Shown here piece after piece: positions 8,701-18,480 of a stretch of 64,000 nucleotides of DNA. The number at the start of each line of letters is the position of its first letter. Positions within the stretch are counted from its first letter, which is position 1. This DNA comes from Pseudoalteromonas sp. R3 (GTDB taxonomy: Bacteria > Pseudomonadota > Gammaproteobacteria > Enterobacterales > Alteromonadaceae): assembly GCF_004014715.1 (NCBI RefSeq), contig NZ_CP034835.1, forward strand, positions 4,340,001 to 4,404,000. The letters run 5' to 3'. Under the pieces are notes generated by a model that was not told where the DNA came from, made no database searches, and saw nothing but the letters and a program-made list of their open reading frames with translations. The position numbers were made by a program, and so were the translations under genes.

Positions 8701-9996
8701 TCAACTAGGAAGAGTCATCTTAATCACCGCGCCCGCACGCTCCCCTGACTCATCATTGCTCACCTCAAACTGTCCATCGTGGCTCTCGATCACATGCTGA
8801 CTCAGAGTGAGCCCAATCCCCTGCCCGTCTGGCTTGGTGGAGTAAAAGGGCGTAAGCACATTATCGAGATTGGCAAACCCGCCACCTTCATCGGCAACTT
8901 CAATCACCACCGCGGGACTCAGGTAGTAGCTACGCAACTCTACTCGTTGACCGGGTGGATCCACCGCCTGATTGGCCTCAATGGCATTTTTAACCAGGTT
9001 GATCATGACCTGCTCAAGCAACTCAGGATCGCAATGACATTGATGCGCCTGACAGTGCAATTCAATGTGTTGTGACGGATGCTGTGATGCAAACAATTCC
9101 CGGACAGAGTCAAACAGCGCTAGCAACTGTGTGGGTTGGCTCTGAGGCTCAATGGCCTTGCTGAGCTGACCATAACGTGCCACAAAATGCTGCAAATGCT
9201 GACAGCGCTGCTCTATCACCCCCAAAGCCTGACGTTCCCTGCTACTGGCCGCACGCTCGCCCAGACTCTGAGCAAGGGAGCTAACCGGTGTGAGCGAATT
9301 ACGTATTTCATGGCTGATCACCCGGATCAGCTGCTGCCAGGCAGCCAGTTCTTTTTGCCGCAATGCTTTGGTGATATCCAGCGCCACTAACAAACTATGT
9401 CGCTGACCTTGCTCAAAAAAGTAGCTGCTATGGAGCTGCCAGCGTTCAGACTGTGTATTACTGATAAACCGCCAGCCATGCTGCGTCTCTTCCAGCCCCA
9501 GTGAGCTTGCTGTGGCCCCTTTGTAATGCTGCCAAGGTTGTCTATACAAGCTTTCAAACGCCTGATTTGCATAACTTAAGCGGGTATCTTCGGTAAAGAC
9601 CAGGATAGGAGTATTGAGTTTATCTATCAGCTGATAGATAACAAAAATTTGCGAATTGTAGCGCGATTTCTGCCGATGAAGCTGCTCGCCCAGTGCTATC
9701 AGCTGCTGCTCAAAAGCTGCCACCTGACCCGAGGAAAAATGTGGCCGGATCTGCTGGCTAAAATCCGCCTGCAGCATGGCTTCGAGCTGCCAGTGAGCAC
9801 GGGAAAAAATGCTATGTAGCTGGGCCAGCCGCTGCTTTTGCAACCGCCATAATACCCAGCTGACGGCGCCACAGATCAGCCCTATCTGCCACCAGGGCAG
9901 AGCGAGTTGCCACAATACCCCCACCAGCAAAGTAATCACCAGACCAGCCAGCAGAGTAAAATGGCAGCGTACCGTCCACTCAAAGTTAGTCTTCAC
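8701..9996 (-). CDS. NtrY-like membrane sensor histidine kinase
   Basis: A 431-residue kinase. Two transmembrane helices lie at about 12-30 and 36-52, with almost no periplasmic loop, so it probably senses membrane or cytoplasmic signals. A PAS-like region spans about 115-215. HisKA has ISHEIRNSLTP with His229. The HATPase domain shows N-box NLVKNAIEA (331-339), DEGGGF (369-374) and GQGIGL (391-396). Its start overlaps the end of the response regulator gene by 11 bases, so the two are co-translated and form a cognate pair. It should phosphorylate that sigma-54-type regulator. The signal and regulon are unknown; similar pairs in Alteromonadales often sit beside efflux genes, but none is adjacent here. 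Confidence 0.88.
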   Translation of the reverse strand: MKTNFEWTVRCHFTLLAGLVITLLVGVLWQLALPWWQIGLICGAVSWVLWRLQKQRLAQLHSIFSRAHWQLEAMLQADFSQQIRPHFSSGQVAAFEQQLIALGEQLHRQKSRYNSQIFVIYQLIDKLNTPILVFTEDTRLSYANQAFESLYRQPWQHYKGATASSLGLEETQHGWRFISNTQSERWQLHSSYFFEQGQRHSLLVALDITKALRQKELAAWQQLIRVISHEIRNSLTPVSSLAQSLGERAASSRERQALGVIEQRCQHLQHFVARYGQLSKAIEPQSQPTQLLALFDSVRELFASQHPSQHIELHCQAHQCHCDPELLEQVMINLVKNAIEANQAVDPPGQRVELRSYYLSPAVVIEVADEGGGFANLDNVLTPFYSTKPDGQGIGLTLSQHVIESHDGQFEVSNDESGERAGAVIKMTLPS

Positions 9997-11350
9997 TTCG
10001 CAGCCCGTACTTATCCAGCCGACGATATAATGAAGATTTAGTCAGTCCCAGCGCTTTAGCCGCCTCACTGACCTGCCCCTGGTGTAAAGCTAAAGTCTGT
10101 TCAATCAGGTTTTTCTCCACTTCAGCGAGCGTTGTTCCCGCTGGCTGTGGTTTAGTGCCCGTCTGTTGCTCCGGAGCAGGGGCTGCCAGGCGTAATTGAC
10201 AATCGGAAGCGGTGATCTGTGCTCCTTCGCTCAGTAATAGTGCGCGTTCCATCACATGACTGAGCTCACGAATATTGCCGGGCCAGCGGTATGCCAGTAA
10301 GGCTGCTTGCGCCTTATTATCCAACGACTTAGCGGCCAGCTTGTAACGTGCAGCATGACGCGCCAGCAAGTGATTTGCCAGCGGCACAATGTCATCCAGC
10401 CGTGCACGCAGTGGGGGTAATTCAAACGTAAAGGTATTGATGCGATAAAACAAATCACTGCGGAAACGACCTGCCGTCACATCCTGTTCCAAATCACTAT
10501 TGGTGGCACAGATAAGGCGGATATCAGCATGCTCAGTTCGGCTACTGCCAACTCGCTCATACTCACCGCTTTCCAGCACCCGCAGCAGTTTTGCTTGCTG
10601 CGTCAAAGGTATGGTTGCCACTTCGTCGAGAAACAAGGTGCCACCGCCGGCCAGCTCAAAGCGGCCACTGCGCTGAGATTTGGCATCGGTAAACGCGCCT
10701 TTGGTATGGCCAAACATTTCACTTTCAAACAAACTTTCAGGAATGGCACCCATATTGACGCTGACAAGAGGGCCATTTTTCCTGAGTGACTGTCTGTGTA
10801 ATGCATCAACCAAATGGCTTTTACCGCAGCCACTTTCGCCACACAAAAGTACGCTGGCATCTGTACTGGCAATGCGCGACAACTTGTTCAGCAAGGTATT
10901 CATGACCGCGGAGCGCCAGGTATAGGAGGGGGTTTCAGCTTCAGTGTTCTGTATTACGCCTTGCTTTTCCAGCAGCCGGTTGAGCTTACTTTGCTTGCGA
11001 ATTGCATCCAGAAGCTGGGCATTTTGCCAGGGCTTTTCAATAAAGTCTGCCGCCCCCAGGCGCATCGCCTCAACGGCCAGTGACACGCTACCCCAACCGG
11101 TCAGGCAGATAACCGCAGGGGCATCAGGTTGAGCCTGTAACCAGCTTAAAAAAGTAAGTCCCTCATTGCCGGAAGTTGTATCCCGGGTAAAATTCATATC
11201 CAGTAAGATCAGGTCAATGGATTTACAACTCAAAAATTGTTTTGCGACCTCAGGGTGTTCCGCTTCATACGCTTCAAAGCCATGATCTTCAAGCAAAAAT
11301 GCGGCGCTTAATCGCACCTCTGGATTATCATCTACAACGAGTACTGCCAT
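9986..11350 (-). CDS. NtrC-family response regulator, sigma-54 activator
   Basis: About 454 residues from the ATG at 11350, which follows AGGGA at 7-base spacing; an upstream in-frame start at 11419 has no such site. A receiver domain (1-120) has acidic VVDDN and the phospho-acceptor in LLDMNF. The central AAA+ domain has Walker A GESGCGKS, the loop motif GAFTDA and Walker B LFLDEV. The C-terminal Fis-type helix-turn-helix includes EAAKALGLTKSSLYRRL. The loop is GAFTDA rather than the canonical GAFTGA that contacts sigma-54. It is cytoplasmic, DNA-binding and paired with the kinase directly downstream. It should activate sigma-54 promoters, if the loop variant still allows it. Confidence 0.88.
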   Translation of the reverse strand: MAVLVVDDNPEVRLSAAFLLEDHGFEAYEAEHPEVAKQFLSCKSIDLILLDMNFTRDTTSGNEGLTFLSWLQAQPDAPAVICLTGWGSVSLAVEAMRLGAADFIEKPWQNAQLLDAIRKQSKLNRLLEKQGVIQNTEAETPSYTWRSAVMNTLLNKLSRIASTDASVLLCGESGCGKSHLVDALHRQSLRKNGPLVSVNMGAIPESLFESEMFGHTKGAFTDAKSQRSGRFELAGGGTLFLDEVATIPLTQQAKLLRVLESGEYERVGSSRTEHADIRLICATNSDLEQDVTAGRFRSDLFYRINTFTFELPPLRARLDDIVPLANHLLARHAARYKLAAKSLDNKAQAALLAYRWPGNIRELSHVMERALLLSEGAQITASDCQLRLAAPAPEQQTGTKPQPAGTTLAEVEKNLIEQTLALHQGQVSEAAKALGLTKSSLYRRLDKYGLRSED

Positions 11351-11480
11351 TTTGTTCCCTGTTCGTTTATCACTGTACTCAGAATACGGGAATTTGACCA
11401 AGACGAAAAGCGCAAGCACCGAGTTACAGGGTACTGGCGCCCAGGTAACCTCGATGGTGATTCAGGCTAAGTCATAGAAT

Positions 11481-11786
11481 AAGCGTTGCTTCGGTCTGTG
11501 TTGAGGTGCGAGTCGGCACATATATGTGTAGGGCATCCAATTCGGGCTTCCGGTTCGGCCATCCACGGCCTCACGTTCGCAACTAATCTTGCTGCGCGCT
11601 CTCGCAAGATTCGGCGACGAGTGGTCACACATCCATGTGGAGGGCTTCCGGTTCGGCCATCCACGGCCTCACGTTCGCAACTAATCTTGCTGCGCGCTCT
11701 CGCAAGATTCGAGACGTTGCTCACCCTAGCGCAAAGGGCGCGCCAAAGCGCGACTTTGCACGATAGCTGCGAAGCGTTGCTTCGGT
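11481..11786. repeat. Composite repeat element with two identical 70-bp copies and flanking 15-bp direct repeats
   Basis: Two identical 70-bp copies lie at 11544-11613 and 11642-11711. Each contains a strong hairpin with arms AATCTTGC and GCAAGATT. Each is preceded by a related palindromic piece (CACATATATGTG or CACATCCATGTG). The whole block is bordered by AAGCGTTGCTTCGGT at 11481-11495 and again at 11772-11786, the latter two bases from the mutarotase stop codon. It encodes no plausible protein. It may be a non-autonomous repeat family or a structured intergenic element. Confidence 0.7.
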
Positions 11787-11787
11787 G

Positions 11788-12642
11788 TTACTGAACCCAA
11801 CGGATTTTGGTGGTAAGGGTGTGGGATTCGCCCGGTGCCAGTGTGACCGCATCGCCCATCACGTTGGCAGCTTCCAGGCACAACATAACGTGATACTCAT
11901 CATCGCGGAAATTGCTCAGACGTTTGGCTTTTTCTATCCAGGGGTTCCACAACACGCACGAGGTCGAATGTTCACGGCCAACTTCAATTTTGCCATCTGG
12001 TGTATCGATGATTTGCACCTCAGGTGCCTGGGTATACACCATGTCAGTTTCGCGGGCGAAAGAGACCACCTCATCTTGTGTAAATGGCCCTTCGCCAAAC
12101 TCGATATATTGTGCGCCTTGCAGGCCATCCACTCGGGTCTGTTCAATGTCTGGCGTTGGAAAATACGTATGCAGCGCCTGGGTGAGCGAGAAAGTTTCTT
12201 TGCCGGTATTCACATTGGTAAGCCTGACTTCTAACTGATCACTTAATATAAACTCCACAGTCAGACCAGACTCATGTGGCCAGAAGGTGCGATCAATGCT
12301 GGTCATCGGCAAAGACAACACAATCCGGATTGCTGTATCATCTTCCTCAACGCGCTCCGCGCGCCAGACCAGTTTGCGTGCAAATCCGTGCGCTGGCCAA
12401 TCAGCTTCGGCATGAACACCAAACCAGGGCCAGCAAATAGGAATACCACCACGGATAGACTGGCCTTCGAGGTAGGTTTCGTCCTGAGATACCCACAGTA
12501 GGTCTTTCTCGCCTGTGGGAATGAATTCGGTGATCTGAGCACCCTGAAGATAAATTTTAGCCTGACACTTTGGGCCGTTAACGTCAAAATACTCCAGGCC
12601 GGACTCGGTACGTGCCAATTTTACTGAGGCAGAAAGTTCCAT
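11788..12642 (-). CDS. yeaD: D-hexose-6-phosphate mutarotase (YeaD-like aldose-1-epimerase family)
   Basis: A 284-residue cytoplasmic protein of the galactose-mutarotase-like beta-sandwich superfamily, of normal length for the hexose-6-phosphate mutarotase group. Recognisable blocks are YLQGAQITEFIP, the RGGIPICWPWFG segment, HGFAR with the first catalytic-region His, and the ALHTYF block with the second. It interconverts the anomers of glucose-6-phosphate-type sugars. AGGTG lies upstream of the ATG. It is transcribed alone: a repeat element follows its stop codon and a chemoreceptor gene on the same strand precedes it after a 105-bp gap in the leftward reading. The gene symbol follows the E. 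coli homologue; the family call is firm. Confidence 0.88.
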   Translation of the reverse strand: MELSASVKLARTESGLEYFDVNGPKCQAKIYLQGAQITEFIPTGEKDLLWVSQDETYLEGQSIRGGIPICWPWFGVHAEADWPAHGFARKLVWRAERVEEDDTAIRIVLSLPMTSIDRTFWPHESGLTVEFILSDQLEVRLTNVNTGKETFSLTQALHTYFPTPDIEQTRVDGLQGAQYIEFGEGPFTQDEVVSFARETDMVYTQAPEVQIIDTPDGKIEVGREHSTSCVLWNPWIEKAKRLSNFRDDEYHVMLCLEAANVMGDAVTLAPGESHTLTTKIRWVQ

Positions 12643-12747
12643 ATAACACCTATTTTTAAACTAAACTGGCACTACCTTACCTAAAATGCCCTTACGGTGT
12701 AAGAGCCACCCATCGAATATGAGTGATCTTCATCAAGAGCGGGTTAA

Positions 12748-14706
12748 TCACACTCTAAACTGACCCACCAGTTTTGTCAGTTGTTCAGACAATCGCTGCA
12801 TCTTATCACCATTTTCACTGGTGTTGTTTGCCACATCACTGACACTGTCTGCCGCATGCTTAATTTCTATCACATTGCGATTAATATCCTCTGCAACATG
12901 CTGCTGTTCCTCCGCGGCGGTCGCTATCTGTGTATTCAAATCACTGATGGTTTGAATAGATTGGGTGATTTCACTGAACTGACTTTGTGCAGATCCCGTA
13001 AGTTCTACCGTTTTATCGGTACGGGTCAAGCTACTACGCATATCCTGAGATACGCCTTCAGTCATTTTTCTCAACTTATCAAGTTGCGATGCTATCTCTT
13101 CAGTCGATTCTGAGGTGCGCTGTGACAACGCCCTGACTTCGTCTGCCACCACAGCGAACCCCCGCCCATGCTCTCCTGCTCGGGCAGCCTCAATGGCCGC
13201 ATTCAATGCCAGCAAATTTGTTTGCTCTGCGATCCCTCTGATCACACTGAGAATCGACATAATGTTTTCACTTTCGCTGTCGAGCTGATTGATATCCGAG
13301 GTTGCACGCTTAATCACTTCCGATAAAGCAGCTACACTGTCAACTGCCTCAGTCATAACAGACTGACCCAACTCGGACGCCTGCTGGGTCTGGGTGGCTA
13401 AGTCGGCAGCATTGGCGCAACTGGACGCCACTTCGTTTGCCGTGGCAGCCATTTCATTGATTGCCGTTGCGGCCATTTCAAGCGCTTGCTGTTGCTGTGC
13501 CGTCGAGCTGGTCAACTCCTCAGACTCCGTCGCGGTTGCACAGGCCGTTTGATTCAATTGCTGAGCACAGGCATTGATGTCCATGACCAGCTGGGCAATC
13601 AGATCTAAAAAGCTGTTAAAACTATCCGCCAGCTTGCCAGTCTCATCTTTGCTGTCGACCTCCAGCCGCTGGGTCAGGTCACCCCCACCCTGAGAGATAA
13701 CCGTCAATCCATCGCTCACCTCAACAATCGGTCCGGACAATACATTGGCAATGTAATTTGCCAATACAACAAACAGCGCCACCAGTACTACACTCAGGAT
13801 CACTAGCGTCCAGGTCATGGCATTCGCCGCAGCCATCACCTCGCCTTGTTCCACAAAAGCAATGAATTTCCAGCCCAATTTCTTTGACGTGTAAATACTG
13901 GCAAAGTAGTCCGTGTCATCAATCTGGATTTCATATAACCCGGATTGATTACTGGCCACGGTACGATACAGACCATTGTCGACCTCGTTAACATCCTTAA
14001 ACCGATAGTCACTATGTTTGGCGTCGACCAGAATTTTACCAGTGTCTTCCACCAGCATCAGATAGCCGGTTTCACCGAGTTTAACTTCACGGATAATTTT
14101 GGTCAGGCCCTGCAAAGACACATCCATGCCTGTTACGCCAATCTCTCTGCCATTCGACCTGACAGAACGTACAGTAGAAACAATGGCCATGTCATCCGGT
14201 GCCCAGTAATAGGCATCGGTCATGACGGTTTTACCATTGGCAGCTTGTCCGCTGCGATACCAGGGTCGGGGCCGTGGGTCATAGTTGGCACTGACCTCAC
14301 CCTGAGGCCACTGAATGTAGCCACCTTCCGTGTTGCCAAAGTAGATATAGGCTATACCCGGGTGAGTATCGCCAAACCGTTCAAACAAATCATATGCAGC
14401 TTGTTCAGTCTCGCTACCTGAGCGCGAATTCAGCTGTGTGGCAGTACCTTTCTCGGTGTAGATCTGGACTTCGCTCTGAGCACCGGTCAGTTTGGGGTTA
14501 GTGGCCAGAAACTCTACGTTCTTGGCTATTTCATCGAAAAACATGCCAATCCCGTTGTCGACCTGTAACGCCTCGCGGCCACTCATTTCGACAAACTTAT
14601 CCAGCGCCAACTGCCGGGTCTGGGACACTATCAGAACGGCAATGATCAGAATAGGCGAGACGATGGCAACGATAAAAGCCAGCCTGAGCTTTTGCGAAAT
14701 AGTCAT
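12748..14706 (-). CDS. Methyl-accepting chemotaxis protein with dCache sensor domain
   Basis: A 652-residue chemoreceptor. The first transmembrane helix is at about 10-28, followed by a periplasmic double-Cache domain (about 35-275) with WYR and [10 protein letters not shown] segments typical of ligand-binding dCache_1. The second helix is at about 283-305. A HAMP domain follows, then a long signalling hairpin whose tip reads [20 protein letters not shown], the conserved CheW/CheA contact. Glutamine- and alanine-rich helices hold likely methylation sites. dCache receptors commonly bind amino acids or other small organics, but the ligand cannot be read from this sequence. It is monocistronic. 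Confidence 0.92.
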   Translation of the reverse strand: MTISQKLRLAFIVAIVSPILIIAVLIVSQTRQLALDKFVEMSGREALQVDNGIGMFFDEIAKNVEFLATNPKLTGAQSEVQIYTEKGTATQLNSRSGSETEQAAYDLFERFGDTHPGIAYIYFGNTEGGYIQWPQGEVSANYDPRPRPWYRSGQAANGKTVMTDAYYWAPDDMAIVSTVRSVRSNGREIGVTGMDVSLQGLTKIIREVKLGETGYLMLVEDTGKILVDAKHSDYRFKDVNEVDNGLYRTVASNQSGLYEIQIDDTDYFASIYTSKKLGWKFIAFVEQGEVMAAANAMTWTLVILSVVLVALFVVLANYIANVLSGPIVEVSDGLTVISQGGGDLTQRLEVDSKDETGKLADSFNSFLDLIAQLVMDINACAQQLNQTACATATESEELTSSTAQQQQALEMAATAINEMAATANEVASSCANAADLATQTQQASELGQSVMTEAVDSVAALSEVIKRATSDINQLDSESENIMSILSVIRGIAEQTNLLALNAAIEAARAGEHGRGFAVVADEVRALSQRTSESTEEIASQLDKLRKMTEGVSQDMRSSLTRTDKTVELTGSAQSQFSEITQSIQTISDLNTQIATAAEEQQHVAEDINRNVIEIKHAADSVSDVANNTSENGDKMQRLSEQLTKLVGQFRV

Positions 14707-14946
14707 AGAGTGGATTCCTCACTGGACTGATTGACTGCGCCAACACGCTAAGACACCGGCTGCCTAGCGTTAGTAATCAAATTGCACGGCACTGCTCAAA
14801 AATATAGTTGATAGTTGCGCAACTATCCAAAGGATCAAGAGAAATTCCTGTAGTTCATAGCTGATTACTTGGAACCTGAGAGTGGATGGTCTAGGCTATT
14901 TAGAGATAATTTATTCTCACTAACTCAAACAAACGGGTGTTCTCCC

Positions 14947-16218
14947 ATGCTAAAACTCTCTCGACTCATGACGGCTCTGTGCGGCGCTATGATGTTGTCT
15001 TCTGGTCCCGCCATTGCCAGTGAAGATGAACTGGCACAGCTAAAGAAGCAGCTTGAACTGCTGCAGCAGAAGGTTCATAAAATGGAACGTGAACAGGCAC
15101 GTCAAAAAGCACAAGCCAAGGCCGATAAAAAGGCCGAACAAACGGCGCCTGCCAAACCCAGCATTAAGGTCGGCGGGGCGGTACGGACTAACCTCAGCCA
15201 TACTTCCTACGATGACGACAATAAAAATCGCGGCGGCGACTTTGACTTTGACCTTTTTCGCCTGAATTTCTCCGGCAATGTAGGCGGTTTTGGTCTCAAT
15301 GCCGAAATCCGCTTTTTTGACTACATGACCGCCGTAAAGTATGCCTATTTACACTATGACTTTGCCAAAGATTGGCAGGCACAGCTGGGCATGACCAAAG
15401 TGCCATTTGGCAACTGGCCTTACAATTCACACAATTACTTTTTTAACACGACTTATTACATCGGGTTAGAAGACGATCACGACATGGGCGTGTTGTTTAA
15501 ACGCAAAGTCGCGGATAACTGGCAGCTAGACCTGGGCTTTTTCAAAAACGATGAACTCGGTGGCGTAGACGGCTATGTGGAAGATCGCAGTGACCGCTAT
15601 TCCTACGATATCGTGGGCTTTCGCAAGGCCTCTGATGGTGTGTACGATGATCCGACTCAGCCTTTGGGCGAATATAACACCTTTGCCGGACGCTATGCCT
15701 ATCACTTCAAACACAAAGGCGGCACCACTGAGGTTGGGGTATCTGGTTTAAGCGGTGGCCTGCATGATGGCGTTGATAAAGCGGGCGATTATATGGCCTG
15801 GGCCATTCACCTGAACGGCAACTATGGTCCATGGAACCTGCAACTGCAACATGGTGAGTATGAATATGACGTCGATACCCCGGCAACACGAATGGCCGTT
15901 GGTGCTTATGCATTTTTCGACTCCATTGCAGCTGAAGCGACCATGAGCAATGCCAATATTGCCTACAGTTTACCCGTAGAGTTTGGGCCAATCACGGGCT
16001 TACAATTCTACAATGACTACGGCATTATTTATGACAAATCGGATGATACCGAAGACACCTGGATGAATGTGACAGGCGTCTCGCTATCCGCGGGTGCCTT
16101 CTTTACGTACATAGATTATGTGCTCGCAAAGAACCAGCCTTTTGTGGGTGGCTCTATTGCGGGGAACAGCGATGAGACAGAGCGCCGCTTCAACATCAAC
16201 ATCGGCTACTATTTTTAA
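14947..16218 (+). CDS. Outer-membrane porin of the phosphate-selective (OprO/OprP-like) type
   Basis: About 423 residues from the ATG at 14947, chosen because it begins a good signal peptide ending AIA; an upstream in-frame start at 14869 would bury it. After cleavage comes a short coiled coil (about 26-62, DELAQLKKQLELLQQKVHKM), as in trimeric porins of this group. The rest is alternating aromatic and polar beta-strands ending in Tyr-Tyr-Phe, the usual C-terminal outer-membrane signal. It should form a 16-strand trimeric channel. Substrate specificity (phosphate, other anions or general) cannot be decided from sequence reading alone. It stands alone between divergent chemoreceptor and DUF454 genes. 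Confidence 0.75.
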   Translation: MLKLSRLMTALCGAMMLSSGPAIASEDELAQLKKQLELLQQKVHKMEREQARQKAQAKADKKAEQTAPAKPSIKVGGAVRTNLSHTSYDDDNKNRGGDFDFDLFRLNFSGNVGGFGLNAEIRFFDYMTAVKYAYLHYDFAKDWQAQLGMTKVPFGNWPYNSHNYFFNTTYYIGLEDDHDMGVLFKRKVADNWQLDLGFFKNDELGGVDGYVEDRSDRYSYDIVGFRKASDGVYDDPTQPLGEYNTFAGRYAYHFKHKGGTTEVGVSGLSGGLHDGVDKAGDYMAWAIHLNGNYGPWNLQLQHGEYEYDVDTPATRMAVGAYAFFDSIAAEATMSNANIAYSLPVEFGPITGLQFYNDYGIIYDKSDDTEDTWMNVTGVSLSAGAFFTYIDYVLAKNQPFVGGSIAGNSDETERRFNINIGYYF

Positions 16219-16412
16219 CGCTTAGTCACGGGAGCGGCCAGTGCGCCGCTTACCGTCTATAAACAGCCCGGTTCAAGCCCCTTTTAGACAGCAGTTAAAA
16301 CGCCGAACAAAAGTAAGTGCACACTTACACGTGGTATTAGTTACCTTACGCAAAGAAATATTACAGATCACACAAAAATATTACGCCCGCTATTCGTCCG
16401 TCGGTTTTTGGC

Positions 16413-16418
16413 TATAAT
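16413..16418 (+). promoter_or_regulatory. Candidate -10 element for the DUF454 gene
   Basis: A perfect TATAAT lies 57 bases before the DUF454 start. The matching -35 is poor. An inverted repeat CCAATG/CATTGG (about 16430-16455) follows it in the leader. Confidence 0.35.
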
Positions 16419-16474
16419 GAAAAAGTTAGCCAATGTAAAAACAATGGCATTGGATATTACCGGGAAGGATAGCG

Positions 16475-16870
16475 ATGAAAAAACACGCTCAAAAACTATT
16501 TAACCGCTGCTTCTGGTTGCACGTTGCAGGAATACTGTGTGTGGCACTGGGGTTTATCGGAATGGCACTTCCGGTCATGCCGACGACTGTCTTTTTCATC
16601 CTCGCACTGGCTTGTTTTACGCGCTCGAATCCCAAACTCGCGAACTGGTTGCTGTCTCACCCGAAATTTGGCCCTTCCTTGCACGCCTGGCAGACACACC
16701 AAGTCGTACCCGTTAAAGGGAAGTGGGGCGCAGGTCTGGGTATGCTACTTGGCTTTATAGTCCTTTGCATGACATCTGCCCCCTGGTATGTGCTGGTAGG
16801 CGTCGCCCTCACTGAGCTACTGGTTATGGCCTATTTACTCAGTAAGCCCTCACAACTGCCTGTCAGCTAA
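16475..16870 (+). CDS. YbaN/DUF454 family inner-membrane protein
   Basis: A 131-residue inner-membrane protein matching the DUF454 (YbaN) family: LGFIGMALPVMPTTVFFILALACFTRSNPKL is close to the family signature (G-x-x-G-x-x-L-P-x-x-P-T-T-P/V-F). Three to four helices are visible, at about 16-45, 87-103 and 106-123. An AAGGA ribosome site precedes the ATG at good spacing. The function of the family is not established; in E. coli YbaN overlaps the region near priC. The gene converges with lspA, whose stop is only 25 bases away. Confidence 0.85.
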   Translation: MKKHAQKLFNRCFWLHVAGILCVALGFIGMALPVMPTTVFFILALACFTRSNPKLANWLLSHPKFGPSLHAWQTHQVVPVKGKWGAGLGMLLGFIVLCMTSAPWYVLVGVALTELLVMAYLLSKPSQLPVS

Positions 16871-16895
16871 AAGTCGGCTTAGCGATGGCGGGCTG

Positions 16896-17402
16896 TTATC
16901 CGGTTTTCTGCGGTGCAATGGTCTGATTGTGAGTGGTGTACACTATCAACATCACCGCCCCCAGCATGATCGCCACATCTGCAAGATTAAAAACCCCCGT
17001 CCTAACCTCACCAATGCCCAGGTTTAAAAAATCGATTACGGCACCATTATTGAGGATCCGATCAATCAGGTTACTTACCCCACCTGAGAGCACCAGAGAC
17101 AATCCTGTGATCTGATTGCGGTTAAGATCCTCACTTTTCAGCGTGTACATCAATATTGCAATCAGCAACAACGCTAGGACACCGATAAACAACACACTCC
17201 TTAGCGGAGCAGGCAGCTCACTGCCCAAACTTAAAAAAGCCCCCGCGTTTTCCCGGTAGCCAATACGCACAATATCATGCCAGTAACTGGTCATCTGCCA
17301 GCCATGGAGATAGTTACCAGCAAACCACTTTGAGAGCTGATCCAGGCACATACCCACCACACAGATCATCAGGACCCAATGCATACGTTGTTTTGTTGTC
17401 AT
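16896..17402 (-). CDS. lspA: Lipoprotein signal peptidase (signal peptidase II), stand-alone copy
   Basis: About 168 residues from the ATG at 17402. It cleaves signal peptides of diacylglyceryl-modified prolipoproteins in the inner membrane. Four transmembrane helices are visible. The family motifs DQLSKW, ENAGAFLSLG, GGVSNLIDR and FNLADVAI are all present; the Asp residues of the last two form the catalytic pair. In gammaproteobacteria the main lspA normally lies between ileS and a fkpB-type gene. Here the neighbours are DUF454 and a binding protein, so this may be a second lspA. A longer start at 17501 is possible, but it adds a non-family N-terminus. Confidence 0.88.
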   Translation of the reverse strand: MTTKQRMHWVLMICVVGMCLDQLSKWFAGNYLHGWQMTSYWHDIVRIGYRENAGAFLSLGSELPAPLRSVLFIGVLALLLIAILMYTLKSEDLNRNQITGLSLVLSGGVSNLIDRILNNGAVIDFLNLGIGEVRTGVFNLADVAIMLGAVMLIVYTTHNQTIAPQKTG

Positions 17403-17596
17403 AACTTGTCGTCTTTTCAGTTGGCCGTATGTCACTATAAAACTGTCATTGTGACACCTGCATGACACTTTACTGAAAATGACATGGTTTAGCACAAACA
17501 CACTAATAGCCCCCTTGCATTATGCTGTGCCCCTGACATACCAATTCAGGCTTTCTGGACTAAGCTTAAGGGTGGTCGGTCATAAGGGGATGAGTT

Positions 17597-18355
17597 TTGC
17601 GCAAGTTAATGCCTGTCATCTTAATTTATTGCGTCATGGCCACCTTGCCTCTGATGGCAAAGCCCATGCTGCTTGGCAGCCACAGTGTCTGGCCGCCCTA
17701 CATACAGAATGACGATCGTGGCCTCAGCTACGATATTGTCGCTGCAGCATTTGCTCGCAGTGGCGAAACGTTTGCTCTGCAGACCGCCCCATTTAGCAGA
17801 GCTATGCGCCTGGCACACAGTGGTAATATCGATATAATCCCTGCACTGTGGTTTACTCAGGCACGTGCTAAGCACTTTCTGTTTAGCCAGCCCTATCTAC
17901 ACAATGAACTTATCTTTATATCGCACACAACACAGCCAGTGTCTTTTTCCGGACTCGCGTCACTGGCCGGAAAAAACGTCTGTTTAATTCGCGGATTCGC
18001 TTATCAAAACCTGCTGAGTGGCCACCCCACTGTCAACGTCATCACCCAGCTGCATTTGAGTGAATGCCTGCGACAACTGGCACGAGGCCGGGTCGATGGC
18101 ATGATCGCAGATAGGTTTGCGGCTGCATACACTATTACCCATCATTTTCAGGCACAGGCATTTACTTTACATCCACAAGTCGTGGCTTCCTGGCCACTGC
18201 ATATTGGCATTGTAAAAACCCATCCTCGCGCTCAGCAATTGATTCAGCTGTTTAATCAAGGACTGACTGAAATTATTGAGGACGGCACCTACAACCAGTT
18301 GCTCTCTCAATATCCTATGATTGGCTCTGACCTGAAAACAATTCAGCCACAGTAA
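17597..18355 (+). CDS. Periplasmic solute-binding protein, family 3 type (amino-acid-like ligand)
   Basis: About 252 residues with a signal peptide ending LMA. The fold is a type 2 periplasmic binding protein: an N-terminal GSHSVWPPYIQND segment, GLSYDIVAAAF, the Arg-containing PFSRAMRLA segment and IIEDGTYNQLLSQY near the C-terminus. It may capture an amino-acid-like ligand. No ABC permease or ATPase is adjacent, so it could serve as an orphan sensor-type binding protein as often seen in Pseudoalteromonas. The start is the unusual codon TTG at 17597, chosen for the AAGGGG 6-8 bases upstream; the next in-frame ATG (17609) has no such site and would shorten the signal peptide. Confidence 0.78.
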   Translation: MRKLMPVILIYCVMATLPLMAKPMLLGSHSVWPPYIQNDDRGLSYDIVAAAFARSGETFALQTAPFSRAMRLAHSGNIDIIPALWFTQARAKHFLFSQPYLHNELIFISHTTQPVSFSGLASLAGKNVCLIRGFAYQNLLSGHPTVNVITQLHLSECLRQLARGRVDGMIADRFAAAYTITHHFQAQAFTLHPQVVASWPLHIGIVKTHPRAQQLIQLFNQGLTEIIEDGTYNQLLSQYPMIGSDLKTIQPQ

Positions 18356-18470
18356 TCATTTGTACCCGTAACTTAGAGTGAAATATTGAAAGTGCTGACT
18401 ATAATTTAATCACACTCTCTTGGTCCGTTAACTTAAAACTGATAGAGATTAGTCTGTTAGGCTGTTATCA

Positions 18471-18480
18471 GTGATATCAC
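18471..18480. promoter_or_regulatory. Perfect palindrome upstream of the six-gene operon
   Basis: GTGATATCAC lies 131 bases before the first operon gene. A TATAAT at 18400-18405 and TTGACT at 18566-18571 are also in this 255-bp gap, but neither forms a clean promoter pair. A role as operator is only a guess. Confidence 0.25.

Noticed and set aside
11481..11786. The duplicated block as an insertion sequence
   Set aside because: It has no transposase frame and no terminal inverted repeats; only direct repeats frame it.
12781..13113. 110-codon plus-strand frame inside the chemoreceptor gene
   Set aside because: It is antisense to the conserved signalling domain and has no start signal.
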